Positions 54,221 to 62,161 of a stretch of 64,000 bases of DNA are shown here, in pieces; positions within the stretch are counted from its first letter, which is position 1; each line of letters begins with the position of its first letter. The stretch is from Sphingomonas sp. HMP9. Its GTDB lineage: Bacteria > Pseudomonadota > Alphaproteobacteria > Sphingomonadales > Sphingomonadaceae. Both the position numbers and the translations under genes were made by a program. A model generated the notes under the pieces. It had not been told where the DNA came from. It ran no database searches and was given only the letters and a program-made list of their open reading frames with translations. Location of the stretch: positions 1,144,501 to 1,208,500 of the forward strand of contig NZ_AP022673.1 of the NCBI RefSeq assembly GCF_013374115.1. The letters are read 5' to 3'.

Positions 54221-55858
54221 GTGAAAGCACTTATCGCCGCGCTCCTGTTGACCTCGGCCGCTTCGGTGTCCGCCCAGATGGCGCCGCCTGCCCCCGCCTC
54301 CGCACCAACGCCGACCACTCCGCCGAAGCTGATCGTCGCGATCTCGGTCGACCAGTTCGCCGCCGACCTGTTCCAGCAATATCGCAACCATTATACCGGC
54401 GGCTTCACGCGGTTGCTGAACGGCGCGGTGTTCCCGAGCGGGTATCAGAGCCATGCCGCGACCGAGACGTGCCCCGGCCACTCGACGATCCTGACCGGCA
54501 TGCGGCCTGCGCATACCGGGATCATCGCCAACAACTGGGTCGACCAGCGCGCCGGACGGCCCGACAAGGTCGTCTATTGCTCGGAGGACGAGCGCGTCAC
54601 CGGCACCACGCACGAGAGCTACACCGTGTCGGACATGCATCTGAAGGTGCCCACGCTCGGCGAGATGATGAAGGCGCGCGATCCGCGAACGCGGTCGGTC
54701 TCGGTCGCGGGCAAGGATCGCGCGGCGGTGATGATGGGCGGCCACAAGGTCGACGAGCTCTGGTGGTGGGACGGCAAGACCTATGTCTCCTACGCCGGCC
54801 GCGCGGTGCCCCCAGCGGTGCAGCGCACGCGCGACGCGGTCGCCGCGCTGATCGCCAAGCCGCAGGCGGCACTCCCGCTGCCCGGCTATTGCGCTGGCGT
54901 GAACCATCCGATCGTGATCGCCGGCAAGACGTACGGCCAGGGCCGTTTCGAGCGCGAGGCTGGCGACGCCAAAGGCTTCCGCGTGTCGCCGGCGTCCGAT
55001 GCGGCGGTGTTCGCGATGGCGGCGGCGCTGGTGCAGGACATGAAGCTCGGCAAAGGCCCGCAGACCGACATCATCGATATCGGCGCATCGGCGACCGATT
55101 ATATCGGCCATACCTATGGCACGCAGGGCTCGGAGATGTGCATCCAGATGGCCGAGCTCGATCGGACATTGGGCGATTTCTTCAACGTGATGGATGAAAC
55201 CGGGGTCGATTACGAGGTCGTGCTGACCGCGGACCACGGTGCACACGACGCGACCGAACGCCAGCAGCAGCGCGCGATGCCGATGGAGGCGCATATGGAC
55301 GAGAACGTGCTCGCCAAGCAGGTCGGCACCGCGATCGCCAAGGATCTGGGGCTGCAGGGCAGCGTGCTGCTAGGGACCGAGGGCGACGTCTATATCGACG
55401 ATACGCTCCCGGCGAAGACGCGGGCCAAGGTGCTGGTCGAGGCGCTGCGCCGCTATCGCGCGATGCCGCAGGTTGCCGCTGCCTTCTCGGCCGCCGAGAT
55501 CATGGCTACGCCGATGGCCAAGACCCCGCCCGAGACCTGGACGCTGATCGAGCGGGCGCGCGCGTCGTTCTACGAAAAGCGATCAGGCCAGCTGGTGGCT
55601 TTGCTCAAGCCGCGGGTGACGACGATCGTCTCGCCGGCGGGGGGCTATGTCGAGACGCACGGATCGCCCTGGGATTACGATCGCCGCGTGCCGATCCTGT
55701 TCTGGCGCAAGGGCATGACCGGGTTCGAGCAGCCCTTGTCGGTGGAGACGGTGGATATCGTGCCGACGCTGGCGGCGACGATCCGGTTGCCGGTGAGCGG
55801 GCTGGACGGGCGCTGCCTCGATCTCGATCCGGGCGCTGCGAGCACCTGCCCGAGCTGA
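54221..55858 (+). CDS. phoK: Alkaline phosphatase, PhoK/PafA type, exported
   Basis: This 545-residue exported phosphatase is of the single-zinc-pair PhoK/PafA group. GTG 54221 follows AAAGGA and gives a signal peptide MKALIAALLLTSAASVSA. Metal and nucleophile residues are visible: VAISVDQFAADL (Asp), HAATETCPGHSTILTG with the catalytic Thr, IIANNWVDQ (Asn equivalent to PafA Asn100), VAGKDRAAVMMGG (Lys/Arg pair equivalent to PafA Lys162/Arg164), DIGASATDYIGHTYG (Asp/His), and TADHGAHDATE (Asp/His). Sphingomonad PhoK is a highly active broad phosphatase. A TTG start at 54200 would put extra residues before the signal peptide. Confidence 0.93.
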   Translation: MKALIAALLLTSAASVSAQMAPPAPASAPTPTTPPKLIVAISVDQFAADLFQQYRNHYTGGFTRLLNGAVFPSGYQSHAATETCPGHSTILTGMRPAHTGIIANNWVDQRAGRPDKVVYCSEDERVTGTTHESYTVSDMHLKVPTLGEMMKARDPRTRSVSVAGKDRAAVMMGGHKVDELWWWDGKTYVSYAGRAVPPAVQRTRDAVAALIAKPQAALPLPGYCAGVNHPIVIAGKTYGQGRFEREAGDAKGFRVSPASDAAVFAMAAALVQDMKLGKGPQTDIIDIGASATDYIGHTYGTQGSEMCIQMAELDRTLGDFFNVMDETGVDYEVVLTADHGAHDATERQQQRAMPMEAHMDENVLAKQVGTAIAKDLGLQGSVLLGTEGDVYIDDTLPAKTRAKVLVEALRRYRAMPQVAAAFSAAEIMATPMAKTPPETWTLIERARASFYEKRSGQLVALLKPRVTTIVSPAGGYVETHGSPWDYDRRVPILFWRKGMTGFEQPLSVETVDIVPTLAATIRLPVSGLDGRCLDLDPGAASTCPS

Positions 55859-55871
55859 GGGAGGTTTCGCT

Positions 55872-55913
55872 CCTTACCCGTCATGCTGACGAACGTCAGG
55901 ATGACGGGTAAGG
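55872..55913. terminator. Palindrome between convergent phoK and beta-helix genes
   Basis: CCTTACCCGTCATGCTGACG pairs with CGTCAGGATGACGGGTAAGG to form a stem of nearly 20 bases with a small loop and one mismatch. It is located exactly between two convergent genes, so bidirectional termination is plausible, although no long T-run is present. The core belongs to the CGTCATCCTGACG repeat family. Confidence 0.6.
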
Positions 55914-55934
55914 TGTTGGTCAGGGCAGGATCGC

Positions 55935-56855
55935 CTAGCGCGTTTCGAACGGCCGCAACCCGGCTCCCAGCCGGTTCGCCCCGATCGCCAGCCGGTCATG
56001 GCTGTAATCGGCGACGAACGCCGGACTCGTGCTATCCCCCGGTGCCAGTCGCGCGTCGTTGCCGTCCACGCGCAACCCGGTCGACCGATACGTCTTCGCC
56101 TCCGCGGCGACCACGATCAGCCCGGTGTGGTTCTCCTTGTTGCGTCCCTGCACGAAGGTGTTGCGCGCGATGAGGCCGGTCGCGCCTTCGGGAAGGTCGA
56201 TCATGTAGTTCGTCTTGCGCCCGGCCGTGTCGTCGAAGCTGTTGTCGGCGATCGACACGGTCGGCACGCGCAGCTTGACATAGTGCCCGCCCGTCCCGCG
56301 CTCGAACCGCGAATTGGTGATCGTCACGCTGCCTTTGTTGGCGAGGTAGATCGCGTGCGAGCAGCCCGGCGACTCGTCGCACTGACCAAGCCCCGCGAAG
56401 GTCGAATGGTCGATGACGATCGTCTGCGCGGTCGGTTCGCCACCGAGAATACCTTCCTGGCTGTCGAGGAACATCGCGTTGGTGACGGTCAGGTTGCCCA
56501 TCTCTGTGCGGATGCCGGCGCCGTTGCCGTCCGCCACGCGGTAGCCGCGGAACACGAGGCCATCGACGACCGAACCCTGCCCCCGCAAGACCAGCGCGGC
56601 CTTGTCCTCGCACGCCACGGCCTCGAAGATCGCGGTGCCGGGCTTGACCGCCTTGAAGGTGATGTGGCCACCGGCCTGGACCGCGCATTGCCGGTACGTG
56701 CCAGGTGCGATCAGGATCGTCGCGGTGCCCATGCGGATCGACGATACCGCGTCCTGCAGCGTCGCGAACCCCTGCCCGTTCACGGTGAATGGCGCAGACC
56801 CTTGCGCGAACGCGGGAACGGCGAACAGCGCGAACGCCAGCAACGATCGTTTCAT
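55935..56855 (-). CDS. Right-handed parallel beta-helix repeat protein, exported
   Basis: This 306-residue protein has a signal peptide (MKRSLLAFALFAVPAFA) and repeated short beta strands typical of right-handed beta-helices (pectate-lyase-like): ATILIAPGTYRQCAV, GHITFKAVKPGTAIF, GNLTVTNAMFLDSQEGI, TIVIDHSTFAGLG, SVTITNSRFERGTGG, VSIADNSFDD and GLIARNTFVQGRNKENH. Cysteine pairs (QC in the first rungs, CDESPGC) may form disulfides. The fold occurs in polysaccharide lyases and carbohydrate-binding proteins; no catalytic site is recognised. ATG 56855 is preceded by AAGGAG. Confidence 0.85.
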   Translation of the reverse strand: MKRSLLAFALFAVPAFAQGSAPFTVNGQGFATLQDAVSSIRMGTATILIAPGTYRQCAVQAGGHITFKAVKPGTAIFEAVACEDKAALVLRGQGSVVDGLVFRGYRVADGNGAGIRTEMGNLTVTNAMFLDSQEGILGGEPTAQTIVIDHSTFAGLGQCDESPGCSHAIYLANKGSVTITNSRFERGTGGHYVKLRVPTVSIADNSFDDTAGRKTNYMIDLPEGATGLIARNTFVQGRNKENHTGLIVVAAEAKTYRSTGLRVDGNDARLAPGDSTSPAFVADYSHDRLAIGANRLGAGLRPFETR

Positions 56856-57094
56856 TCGAAGATGCTCCTTCGCCGGCATCTGCGGCGCTGGCTCCATGAT
56901 CGCACGGAACGCGGACGTTCGGCGAGCCGATCCAGACGCGCAGTCGACGCCTGTCCCGAAATGACGCAGCGCTAGAGACCTGTCCGCGATGGGCGGATCA
57001 TCGCGTCCGGATATTGCCGTACCTGCGTCGACCGAATATTGTCGCGACCGAAACAAAGCCGGCGGGGGGAACCGATCGGCGCCGGGGGATCTGC

Positions 57095-58303
57095 ATGCAC
57101 GCCATGACGCCGACGGAGGTCTTCCTCCTCGCGCTACTCATCATCTTCACCATGCCCTATCTCGTGTGGCGGCTTGGGCGGACCGATTACTGGGCGCCGC
57201 TGGTGGTCGTGCAGATCTTCGGCGGCATCCTGCTCGGGCCGGGCGTTCTCGGCGCTGCGTATCCCGATTATTATGCGACGATCTTCACGCCGGCCACGCT
57301 GGGCTCGCTTAACGGCATTGCCTGGTGGGCGGTGATGCTGTTCGTGTGGGTCGCGGGTATCGAGCTCGACCTCGGCGAAGCGTGGAAACGCCGCGGCGAG
57401 ACCGGGGTGACCGCCGGCCTCGCGCTCGCGGTACCGCTGATCACCGGCAGCATCGCCGCGGTGCTGATGCTGCGCTATCCAGGCTGGCGCGGGCCGGATG
57501 GTGCGACGTGGCAGGTGGTGCTGGGCATCGGCATGGCCTGCGCGGTCACGGCGCTGCCGATCCTCGTGCTGTTCCTCGAAAAGCTCGACGTCCTGCGCGA
57601 GCCGATCGGTCAGCGGATCCTGCGCTATGCGAGCCTCGACGACATCGCGATCTGGGGTGTGCTGGCGCTGATCCTGCTCGACTGGGAGCGCGTCGGCCGA
57701 CAGGGCGGGTTCCTCGTCGGGTTCGCGATCGCGACGCTGTTGGTGCGCAAGCTCATGGCGCGGATCGAGGAGCGCGATCGCTGGTATGTCAGCCTGATCT
57801 GGCTTGCGGGCTGCGGGTTCGCGGCGGACTGGGCGGGGCTGCATTTCATGGTCGGCGCGTTCCTGTCGGGCGCGGTGCTCGATGCGAAATGGTTCACGAC
57901 GGCGAAGATGGACCAGTTCCGCCACTTCGTGCTGCTCGCAGTGATGCCCGTGTTCTTCCTGTCGACGGGCCTGAAGACGCAGTGGGCGGTCGGTGGCTAT
58001 GCGGTGTTCGGCGCGGCGGCGTTGCTACTGCTCGCCTCGGTCGGCGGCAAGCTCGCGGGGGTTCACGCCGCCGGGCGGATCCTCAAATGGCGACCGGGCG
58101 AGGCGTCGGCGATCGGCTGGCTGCTGCAGACCAAGGCGCTGATCATGATTATCTTCGTGAACATCCTGTTGGATAAGAAGATCATCACCAACGAGACGTT
58201 CACCGCGCTGCTGCTGATGGCGTTGGCGAGCACAATGCTGACCGTGCCGGTGGTCGCGCCGAAGTTGAAGAAGCTGGCGGGGCTGGTGCGGCGGAGCGCA
58301 TGA
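57095..58303 (+). CDS. Cation:proton antiporter (CPA2/KefB-like)
   Basis: This 402-residue integral membrane protein of the Na+/H+ exchanger family (PF00999) has about twelve helices. Motifs are GGILLGPGVLGAAYPDYYAT, WWAVMLFVWVAGIELDLGEA, GMACAVTALPILVLFLEKLD (the TALPIL-like core), ASLDDIAIWGVLALILLDWE with the two conserved Asp of CPA2 members, and AVMPVFFLSTGLKTQWAVGG. No RCK/TrkA-N domain is present, so it is not a full KefB/C. ATG 57095 was chosen with GGGGGAT upstream; ATG 57104 is another option. Confidence 0.9.
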   Translation: MHAMTPTEVFLLALLIIFTMPYLVWRLGRTDYWAPLVVVQIFGGILLGPGVLGAAYPDYYATIFTPATLGSLNGIAWWAVMLFVWVAGIELDLGEAWKRRGETGVTAGLALAVPLITGSIAAVLMLRYPGWRGPDGATWQVVLGIGMACAVTALPILVLFLEKLDVLREPIGQRILRYASLDDIAIWGVLALILLDWERVGRQGGFLVGFAIATLLVRKLMARIEERDRWYVSLIWLAGCGFAADWAGLHFMVGAFLSGAVLDAKWFTTAKMDQFRHFVLLAVMPVFFLSTGLKTQWAVGGYAVFGAAALLLLASVGGKLAGVHAAGRILKWRPGEASAIGWLLQTKALIMIIFVNILLDKKIITNETFTALLLMALASTMLTVPVVAPKLKKLAGLVRRSA

Positions 58304-58330
58304 GAGGCGGCGCAGCGCTGACCAAACCTC

Positions 58331-58411
58331 CGTCATCCTGACGAAAGTCAGGATCCAGGGTTACGGACGTGACGCATTTGGCTCTGGATCCTGACTTTCG
58401 TCAGGATGACG
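58331..58411. repeat. Inverted repeat, CGTCATCCTGACGAAAGTCAG family
   Basis: CGTCATCCTGACGAAAGTCA with GGATCC, a spacer of about 30 bases, then the complement (GGATCCTGACTTTCGTCAGG with ATGACG). The arms match those at 22664-22747, while the spacers differ. It lies between the antiporter gene and the 3' end of pspF, which converge, so it may also terminate both. Confidence 0.8.
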
Positions 58412-58434
58412 GGGCTAGGGATGACGGCGGTACC

Positions 58435-59472
58435 TCACGCCCCTGCGTTGAGCAGGTCGTGGCGTTTAAGGGCGTGGCGGAGCTGGTCGTAGCTCAGGCC
58501 CAGTGCCTCGGCGGTGGCACGCTGGTTGAAGCGGTGTTCGGACAGCGCGCGCGAGAGCAGGTCGCGCTCGAAGCGGGATACGCGGGACTTGAAGTCCGAG
58601 GGACCTTCCTCGCACGCCACCACCGGATCTTCACCGTCATCCGCTTGCGCCGCGGGTGGAGCCTCTACAGGAGGTTTTGGCGCGGTCGAGGCGCCGGGGC
58701 GGTGCGGGGACTGGAACGGGTCGATCTCGATCGCGTCGATCGGCCCGACCTTCTCCCAGCGGTATACCGCGCGCTCGACCACGTTGCGGAGTTCACGCAC
58801 GTTGCCGGGCCAACGATACGCAATCAGCGCGTCCATCGCGGCCGGGCCGAAGCCCTCCCAGCGTTCCCGCCCCAGTTCAGACGCCATTCGCCGGCCGAAA
58901 TGCTCGGCGAGCACCACGACGTCACCGGTTCGCGCGCGAAGCGGCGGCAAGGTCACCACCTCGAACGACAAGCGGTCGAGCAGATCCGCGCGGAATTCGT
59001 GCCGGTCGACCTTGTCCGGCAGGTGCTCGTTGGTCGCGGCCACGATCCGCACGTCGACGCGCATCGGCCGCGACGATCCGATCCGGGTGATCTCACCATA
59101 TTCGACCGCGCGCAGCAGCCGGTCCTGCGCAGCCATCGACAGCGTGCCGAGCTCGTCAAGGAACAAGGTCCCTCCGTCCGCCTCCTCGAACCGCCCGACC
59201 CGCGCCTTGGTCGCGCCGGTAAACGCGCCGGCCTCATGCCCGAACAATTCCGCCTCGATCAGCGTCTCGGGCAGCGCCGCGCAGTTCATGATGACCAACG
59301 GTTGGTCCCACCGCGGCGAGAGGCGATGCAGGCGCTCGGCGACGAGTTCCTTGCCCGTCCCGCGCTCGCCGATCACCAGCACTGGGCGGTCCAGCGCCGC
59401 GGCCCTGGACGCGCGTTCGAGCGCCGCCATGAACGTGCCGGACTCGCCGATGACCTGTGTGGTTCGATCCAT
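58435..59472 (-). CDS. pspF: Phage shock operon activator PspF
   Basis: This 345-residue sigma-54-dependent activator lacks an N-terminal receiver domain, as PspF does. The AAA+ domain runs from residue 1 to about 240: Walker A VIGERGTGKELVAERLHR, ELFGHEAGAFTGATKARVGR (GAFTGA loop for sigma-54), Walker B GGTLFLDELGTLS, and RWPGNVRELRNVVERAVYRW. A proline-rich linker of about 40 residues precedes a C-terminal Fis-type HTH (NQRATAEALGLSYDQLRHAL). It is divergent from the psp operon and presumably repressed by PspA binding. The activator site is expected between the two. Confidence 0.93.
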   Translation of the reverse strand: MDRTTQVIGESGTFMAALERASRAAALDRPVLVIGERGTGKELVAERLHRLSPRWDQPLVIMNCAALPETLIEAELFGHEAGAFTGATKARVGRFEEADGGTLFLDELGTLSMAAQDRLLRAVEYGEITRIGSSRPMRVDVRIVAATNEHLPDKVDRHEFRADLLDRLSFEVVTLPPLRARTGDVVVLAEHFGRRMASELGRERWEGFGPAAMDALIAYRWPGNVRELRNVVERAVYRWEKVGPIDAIEIDPFQSPHRPGASTAPKPPVEAPPAAQADDGEDPVVACEEGPSDFKSRVSRFERDLLSRALSEHRFNQRATAEALGLSYDQLRHALKRHDLLNAGA

Positions 59473-59572
59473 GGCGAAGATGTGGCGTGAATTCCCAACT
59501 CTTGGCAAGCCTGCGGCACCAGCCCCGCCGTCGAAATCGCGCAAACCCCTGCAATCCCATCCTTTTCGAAAC

Positions 59573-59588
59573 TGGCACGACAGATGCA
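59573..59588 (+). promoter_or_regulatory. Sigma-54 promoter of the psp operon
   Basis: TGGCACGACAGATGCA matches the sigma-54 consensus TGGCACG-N4-TTGCA at all but one position. The GG (59574-59575) and GC (59586-59587) elements are 12 bases apart, as required for -24/-12. It lies 56 bases upstream of the first small gene and next to a sigma-54 activator gene, which strongly supports it. Confidence 0.88.
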
Positions 59589-59643
59589 ATGCTTCAGGCA
59601 ACCCGCCGAATAGCGGAAACGACCATCCTAAAGGGGACCCACC

Positions 59644-59787
59644 ATGTTCAACACCAACATCGCCCGCACCGTCACCGCCGCCCTTTGCACCATCGTCGTC
59701 AGCGCAACCTGCGTGCTCGGCGCGGTCGGTCCCGCCATCGCAACCAATGCAGCCCCCATCGCGGCAACCACCGCAATCGTGGCATAA
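59644..59787 (+). CDS. 47-residue peptide, first gene of the psp operon
   Basis: This short gene reads MFNTNIARTVTAALCTIVVS, ATCVLGAVGPAIATNAAPIA, then ATTAIVA and TAA. AAGGGG precedes the ATG at good spacing, so it is very likely translated. A positively charged start (after NTNIAR) and a hydrophobic run (VTAALCTIVVSATCVLGAVG) ending in AIA give a signal peptide or single membrane span, with a possible cut after AIA or AAPIA leaving only about 13 residues. Two cysteines lie in the hydrophobic part. Function is unknown. As the first gene behind the sigma-54 promoter it must be one of the most induced products of the operon. Confidence 0.75.
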   Translation: MFNTNIARTVTAALCTIVVSATCVLGAVGPAIATNAAPIAATTAIVA

Positions 59788-59839
59788 GACTCCCGACGCT
59801 CGCCGAGAGCCTCGGGCCGACCCCTGGAGTAAGAATTAC

Positions 59840-60505
59840 ATGGGCATCTTTTCCCGCACCCGCGACATCGTCGCCGCCAACTTCGCCGATCTCATCGAGA
59901 AGGCCGAAGACCCGTCGAAGATGATCCGCATGATCATCCTCGAGATGGAGGAGACTCTGGTCGAGGTTCGCGCCTCCGCCGCGCGCACCATCGCCGACCA
60001 GAAGGAGATGCGCCGCCATATCTCGAAGCTGGAGCAGCTTCAGGACAACTGGACCGAGAAGGCCGAGCTGGCGCTGAGCAAGGACCGCGAGGATCTTGCC
60101 AAGGCCGCGCTGGTCGAGCGCCAGAAGGCGTTCGACATGGCCGAACAGCTGAAGGCCGAGGTCGGCGTGCTCGACGATGCGCTTCGGGCGTCCGAAGAGG
60201 ACATCGCCAAGCTGCAGACCAAGCTGCGCGAGGCGCGCACCAAGCAGAACGCGGTGCAGACCCGGCTCGAGAGCGCGAACAACCGCACCCGGCTGCGCGA
60301 GATGTACAACGGCCCGAAGACGCACGAGGCGTTCAGCCGCTTCGACATCCTCGATCGCCGCGTCGACGAGGCCGAGGGCCGCGCGGACGCGATGCGGCTC
60401 GGGGTCGTCAAGACGCTCGAAGAGGAAATCGCCGAGCTGCGCAGCAACGACAAAGTCGATGCTCAGCTCGCCGCCCTCAAGGCGCGCATGAAGAAGGACG
60501 ATTGA
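59840..60505 (+). CDS. pspA: Phage shock protein A
   Basis: PspA is a peripheral membrane protein of the ESCRT-III-like family that stabilises damaged inner membranes and inhibits PspF when free. The 221-residue protein starts MGIFSRTRDIVAANFADLIE with the amphipathic helix, then long helices with EDPSKMIRMIILEMEETLVE, a central coiled coil (LREARTKQNAVQTRLE), and SRFDILDRRVDEAEGRADAM. Length and pattern match PspA. It lies 53 bases after the small peptide gene. Confidence 0.96.
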   Translation: MGIFSRTRDIVAANFADLIEKAEDPSKMIRMIILEMEETLVEVRASAARTIADQKEMRRHISKLEQLQDNWTEKAELALSKDREDLAKAALVERQKAFDMAEQLKAEVGVLDDALRASEEDIAKLQTKLREARTKQNAVQTRLESANNRTRLREMYNGPKTHEAFSRFDILDRRVDEAEGRADAMRLGVVKTLEEEIAELRSNDKVDAQLAALKARMKKDD

Positions 60506-60506
60506 G

Positions 60507-60803
60507 ATGAACACCGTACTCGTATGCGCGACCATCTTCGTCGGGCTGCCGTGGGTCATCCTCCACTACGTCACCAAGTGGAAGACCGCGCCCAAGATCA
60601 CGGACGAGGACGAGAGGCTGCTCGACGAGATGCAGATGCTCGCACGTCGTCTCGAAGACCGGGTGATGACCGTCGAACGGATCATCGCGGCCGACAATCC
60701 CGACTGGAAGCCAGGCCTCGGAACCGCCCAGTCGGACTCACCATACCGGCTCGATCGCGACAGCGACCGCCAGGCCGGCAGCCCATTCGAACGGAGGAAC
60801 TGA
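60507..60803 (+). CDS. pspB: Phage shock protein B
   Basis: PspB is a small inner membrane protein that helps PspC signal to PspA. The 98-residue protein has one N-terminal helix (LVCATIFVGLPWVILHYVT), the W-K-rich border (KWKTAPKITDEDERLLDEM) and a cytoplasmic coiled coil LARRLEDRVMTVERIIAADN with the PDWK tail of the family. The C-terminus extends about 30 residues beyond the classic PspB with a hydrophilic end. Only one base separates it from pspA. Confidence 0.92.
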   Translation: MNTVLVCATIFVGLPWVILHYVTKWKTAPKITDEDERLLDEMQMLARRLEDRVMTVERIIAADNPDWKPGLGTAQSDSPYRLDRDSDRQAGSPFERRN

Positions 60804-60804
60804 C

Positions 60805-61185
60805 ATGTCCGGCAGTCGCACGCAGTTTTACCTCGACAAGCAGAATGCCAAGTTCAAGGGCGTATGCTCCGGGATAGCCGATTATACGGGCGTGGATATC
60901 ACACTCGTCCGGGTCGCCATGGTTGTTCTCGCGTTCGCCACCAGCGGCTGGATCATTCTCGGCTACTTCGCGACCGCATGGTTGGCCCCTAAGAAGCCGA
61001 CCGGCCTGTACGACACGCCCGACGACGCGAAGTTCTGGCAGGGCGTTCGCTCCAATCCGAAGCGCTCGACCGCCGAGGTTCGCAGCAAGTTCCGCGACAT
61101 CGACCGCCGTCTCGCCGACATCGAGACGCACTACACCAGCCGCTCGAGCAACAGCTTGGCGGCAGAGATCGACAGCCTGCGCTGA
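60805..61185 (+). CDS. pspC: Phage shock protein C
   Basis: PspC is an inner membrane protein that senses envelope stress and recruits PspA. The 126-residue protein has the PspC domain: FYLDKQNAKFKGVCSGIADY, GVDITLVRVAMVVLAFATSG and WIILGYFATAWLAPKKP, with the hydrophobic part as one or two membrane segments. The C-terminal helix KFRDIDRRLADIETHYTSRS ending in LAAEIDSLR resembles the coiled-coil tails of the five small proteins that follow. One base separates it from pspB. Confidence 0.93.
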   Translation: MSGSRTQFYLDKQNAKFKGVCSGIADYTGVDITLVRVAMVVLAFATSGWIILGYFATAWLAPKKPTGLYDTPDDAKFWQGVRSNPKRSTAEVRSKFRDIDRRLADIETHYTSRSSNSLAAEIDSLR

Positions 61186-61217
61186 GACGCGGCGTCGATC
61201 GTAAAGGGGGAAATACC

Positions 61218-61493
61218 ATGCCACCGGAAGTTGGATTTATACTCGGCACGATGTTTGGTGTGGTCGCAACGCTGCTGATCCAGGCCTTTGGCCGTCGCAA
61301 GGCACGGATCGCAGTCAAGGCCGCCAACAAGGATGCGGAACGCAGCATCGCGCTGCTCGACAGCGAGAATGCCCGTCGCACCGGCCAGATCGACCGCTTG
61401 CAGGAGCGGATCCAGGTCCTCGAACGGATCACCACCGATCCCGCCGAGCGTACCGCCCGTGAAATCGAGGCGCTTCGCCTCCAGCCGAACTGA
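61218..61493 (+). CDS. PspB-like small membrane coiled-coil protein 1
   Basis: This 91-residue protein has one membrane segment (VGFILGTMFGVVATLLIQAF), a basic stretch (GRRKARIAVKAANK) and a cytoplasmic helix ending RLQERIQVLERITTDPAERT followed by AREIEALRLQPN. It is like PspB in size and topology, with a closer relation to the next gene product. GGGGG precedes the ATG. Gap from pspC is 32 bases. I infer a role in the phage shock response as a PspB paralogue or partner, not shown experimentally. Confidence 0.85.
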   Translation: MPPEVGFILGTMFGVVATLLIQAFGRRKARIAVKAANKDAERSIALLDSENARRTGQIDRLQERIQVLERITTDPAERTAREIEALRLQPN

Positions 61494-61504
61494 GGGATCG
61501 AACG

Positions 61505-61816
61505 ATGGATATGGGTTGGATGGTACCGGTCGGCGTGGTGGGAGCGATGAGTGCATCGCACGCCTTCCGGACATGGGTTCGTGCCAAGCATGGCTACCCG
61601 CTGGAGGATGAGAAGGGTAGCAAGCGGGGTGCACTCGGCTATCGTGGCGGCACGGGTCCGGACGATCAGCGGAAAGTCGAATTGCTGAGCAACGAGAACG
61701 AACGCCTGACCGGACAGGTCTCCCGCCTCGAGGAACGGATCGCGGTCCTCGAACGCATTGCCACCGATCCCGCCGAGCGCACCGCTCGCGAGATCGAAGC
61801 ACTCCGCGATCGCTGA
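61505..61816 (+). CDS. PspB-like small membrane coiled-coil protein 2
   Basis: This 103-residue protein has a weaker N-terminal hydrophobic segment (MGWMVPVGVVGAMSASHAF), a hydrophilic middle with glycines (GALGYRGGTGPDDQ), and a C-terminal helix nearly the same as gene 1: RLEERIAVLERIATDPAERT followed by AREIEALRDR. The DNA of the two tails is also close. That suggests duplication, or exchange of the 3' ends. It starts 11 bases after gene 1 ends. Confidence 0.85.
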   Translation: MDMGWMVPVGVVGAMSASHAFRTWVRAKHGYPLEDEKGSKRGALGYRGGTGPDDQRKVELLSNENERLTGQVSRLEERIAVLERIATDPAERTAREIEALRDR

Positions 61817-61828
61817 GGAACATCGATC

Positions 61829-62161
61829 ATGGATGGATTCACGGTTTTCATGCTCGCCATCGTCTGTGTCGGCGTCCCAGTCACGCTCGGTATCGGCAGC
61901 GAGATGTTCAAGGGCTGGTTGCGACACAAGGAAACGATGGCCACCGCGCTGAATGCGCAGACCGCGGAAAAAGCGGCGCAATACGCCGCTCACACGGAAC
62001 GTCTCGAACAGCGGGTCCGCGTGCTTGAACGGATCGCCACCGATCGCGGCATCGGCATCGCCGACCAGATCGAACAGCTCCGTGCCGAACCGACCCTGCC
62101 CCCACCGCCGGTCGCGCTGACAGCGCAAACCGCACGCCTCGCCGAAGGAGAAATACGATGA
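61829..62161 (+). CDS. PspB-like small membrane coiled-coil protein 3
   Basis: This 110-residue protein has a membrane segment (FTVFMLAIVCVGVPVTLGIG), then RHKETMATALNAQTAEKAAQ and a coiled coil RLEQRVRVLERIATDRGIGI with ADQIEQLRAEP. After it the protein has a proline-rich tail (PTLPPPPVALTAQTARLAEG). It overlaps the next gene by 4 bases (ATGA), suggesting coupled translation. Confidence 0.85.
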   Translation: MDGFTVFMLAIVCVGVPVTLGIGSEMFKGWLRHKETMATALNAQTAEKAAQYAAHTERLEQRVRVLERIATDRGIGIADQIEQLRAEPTLPPPPVALTAQTARLAEGEIR

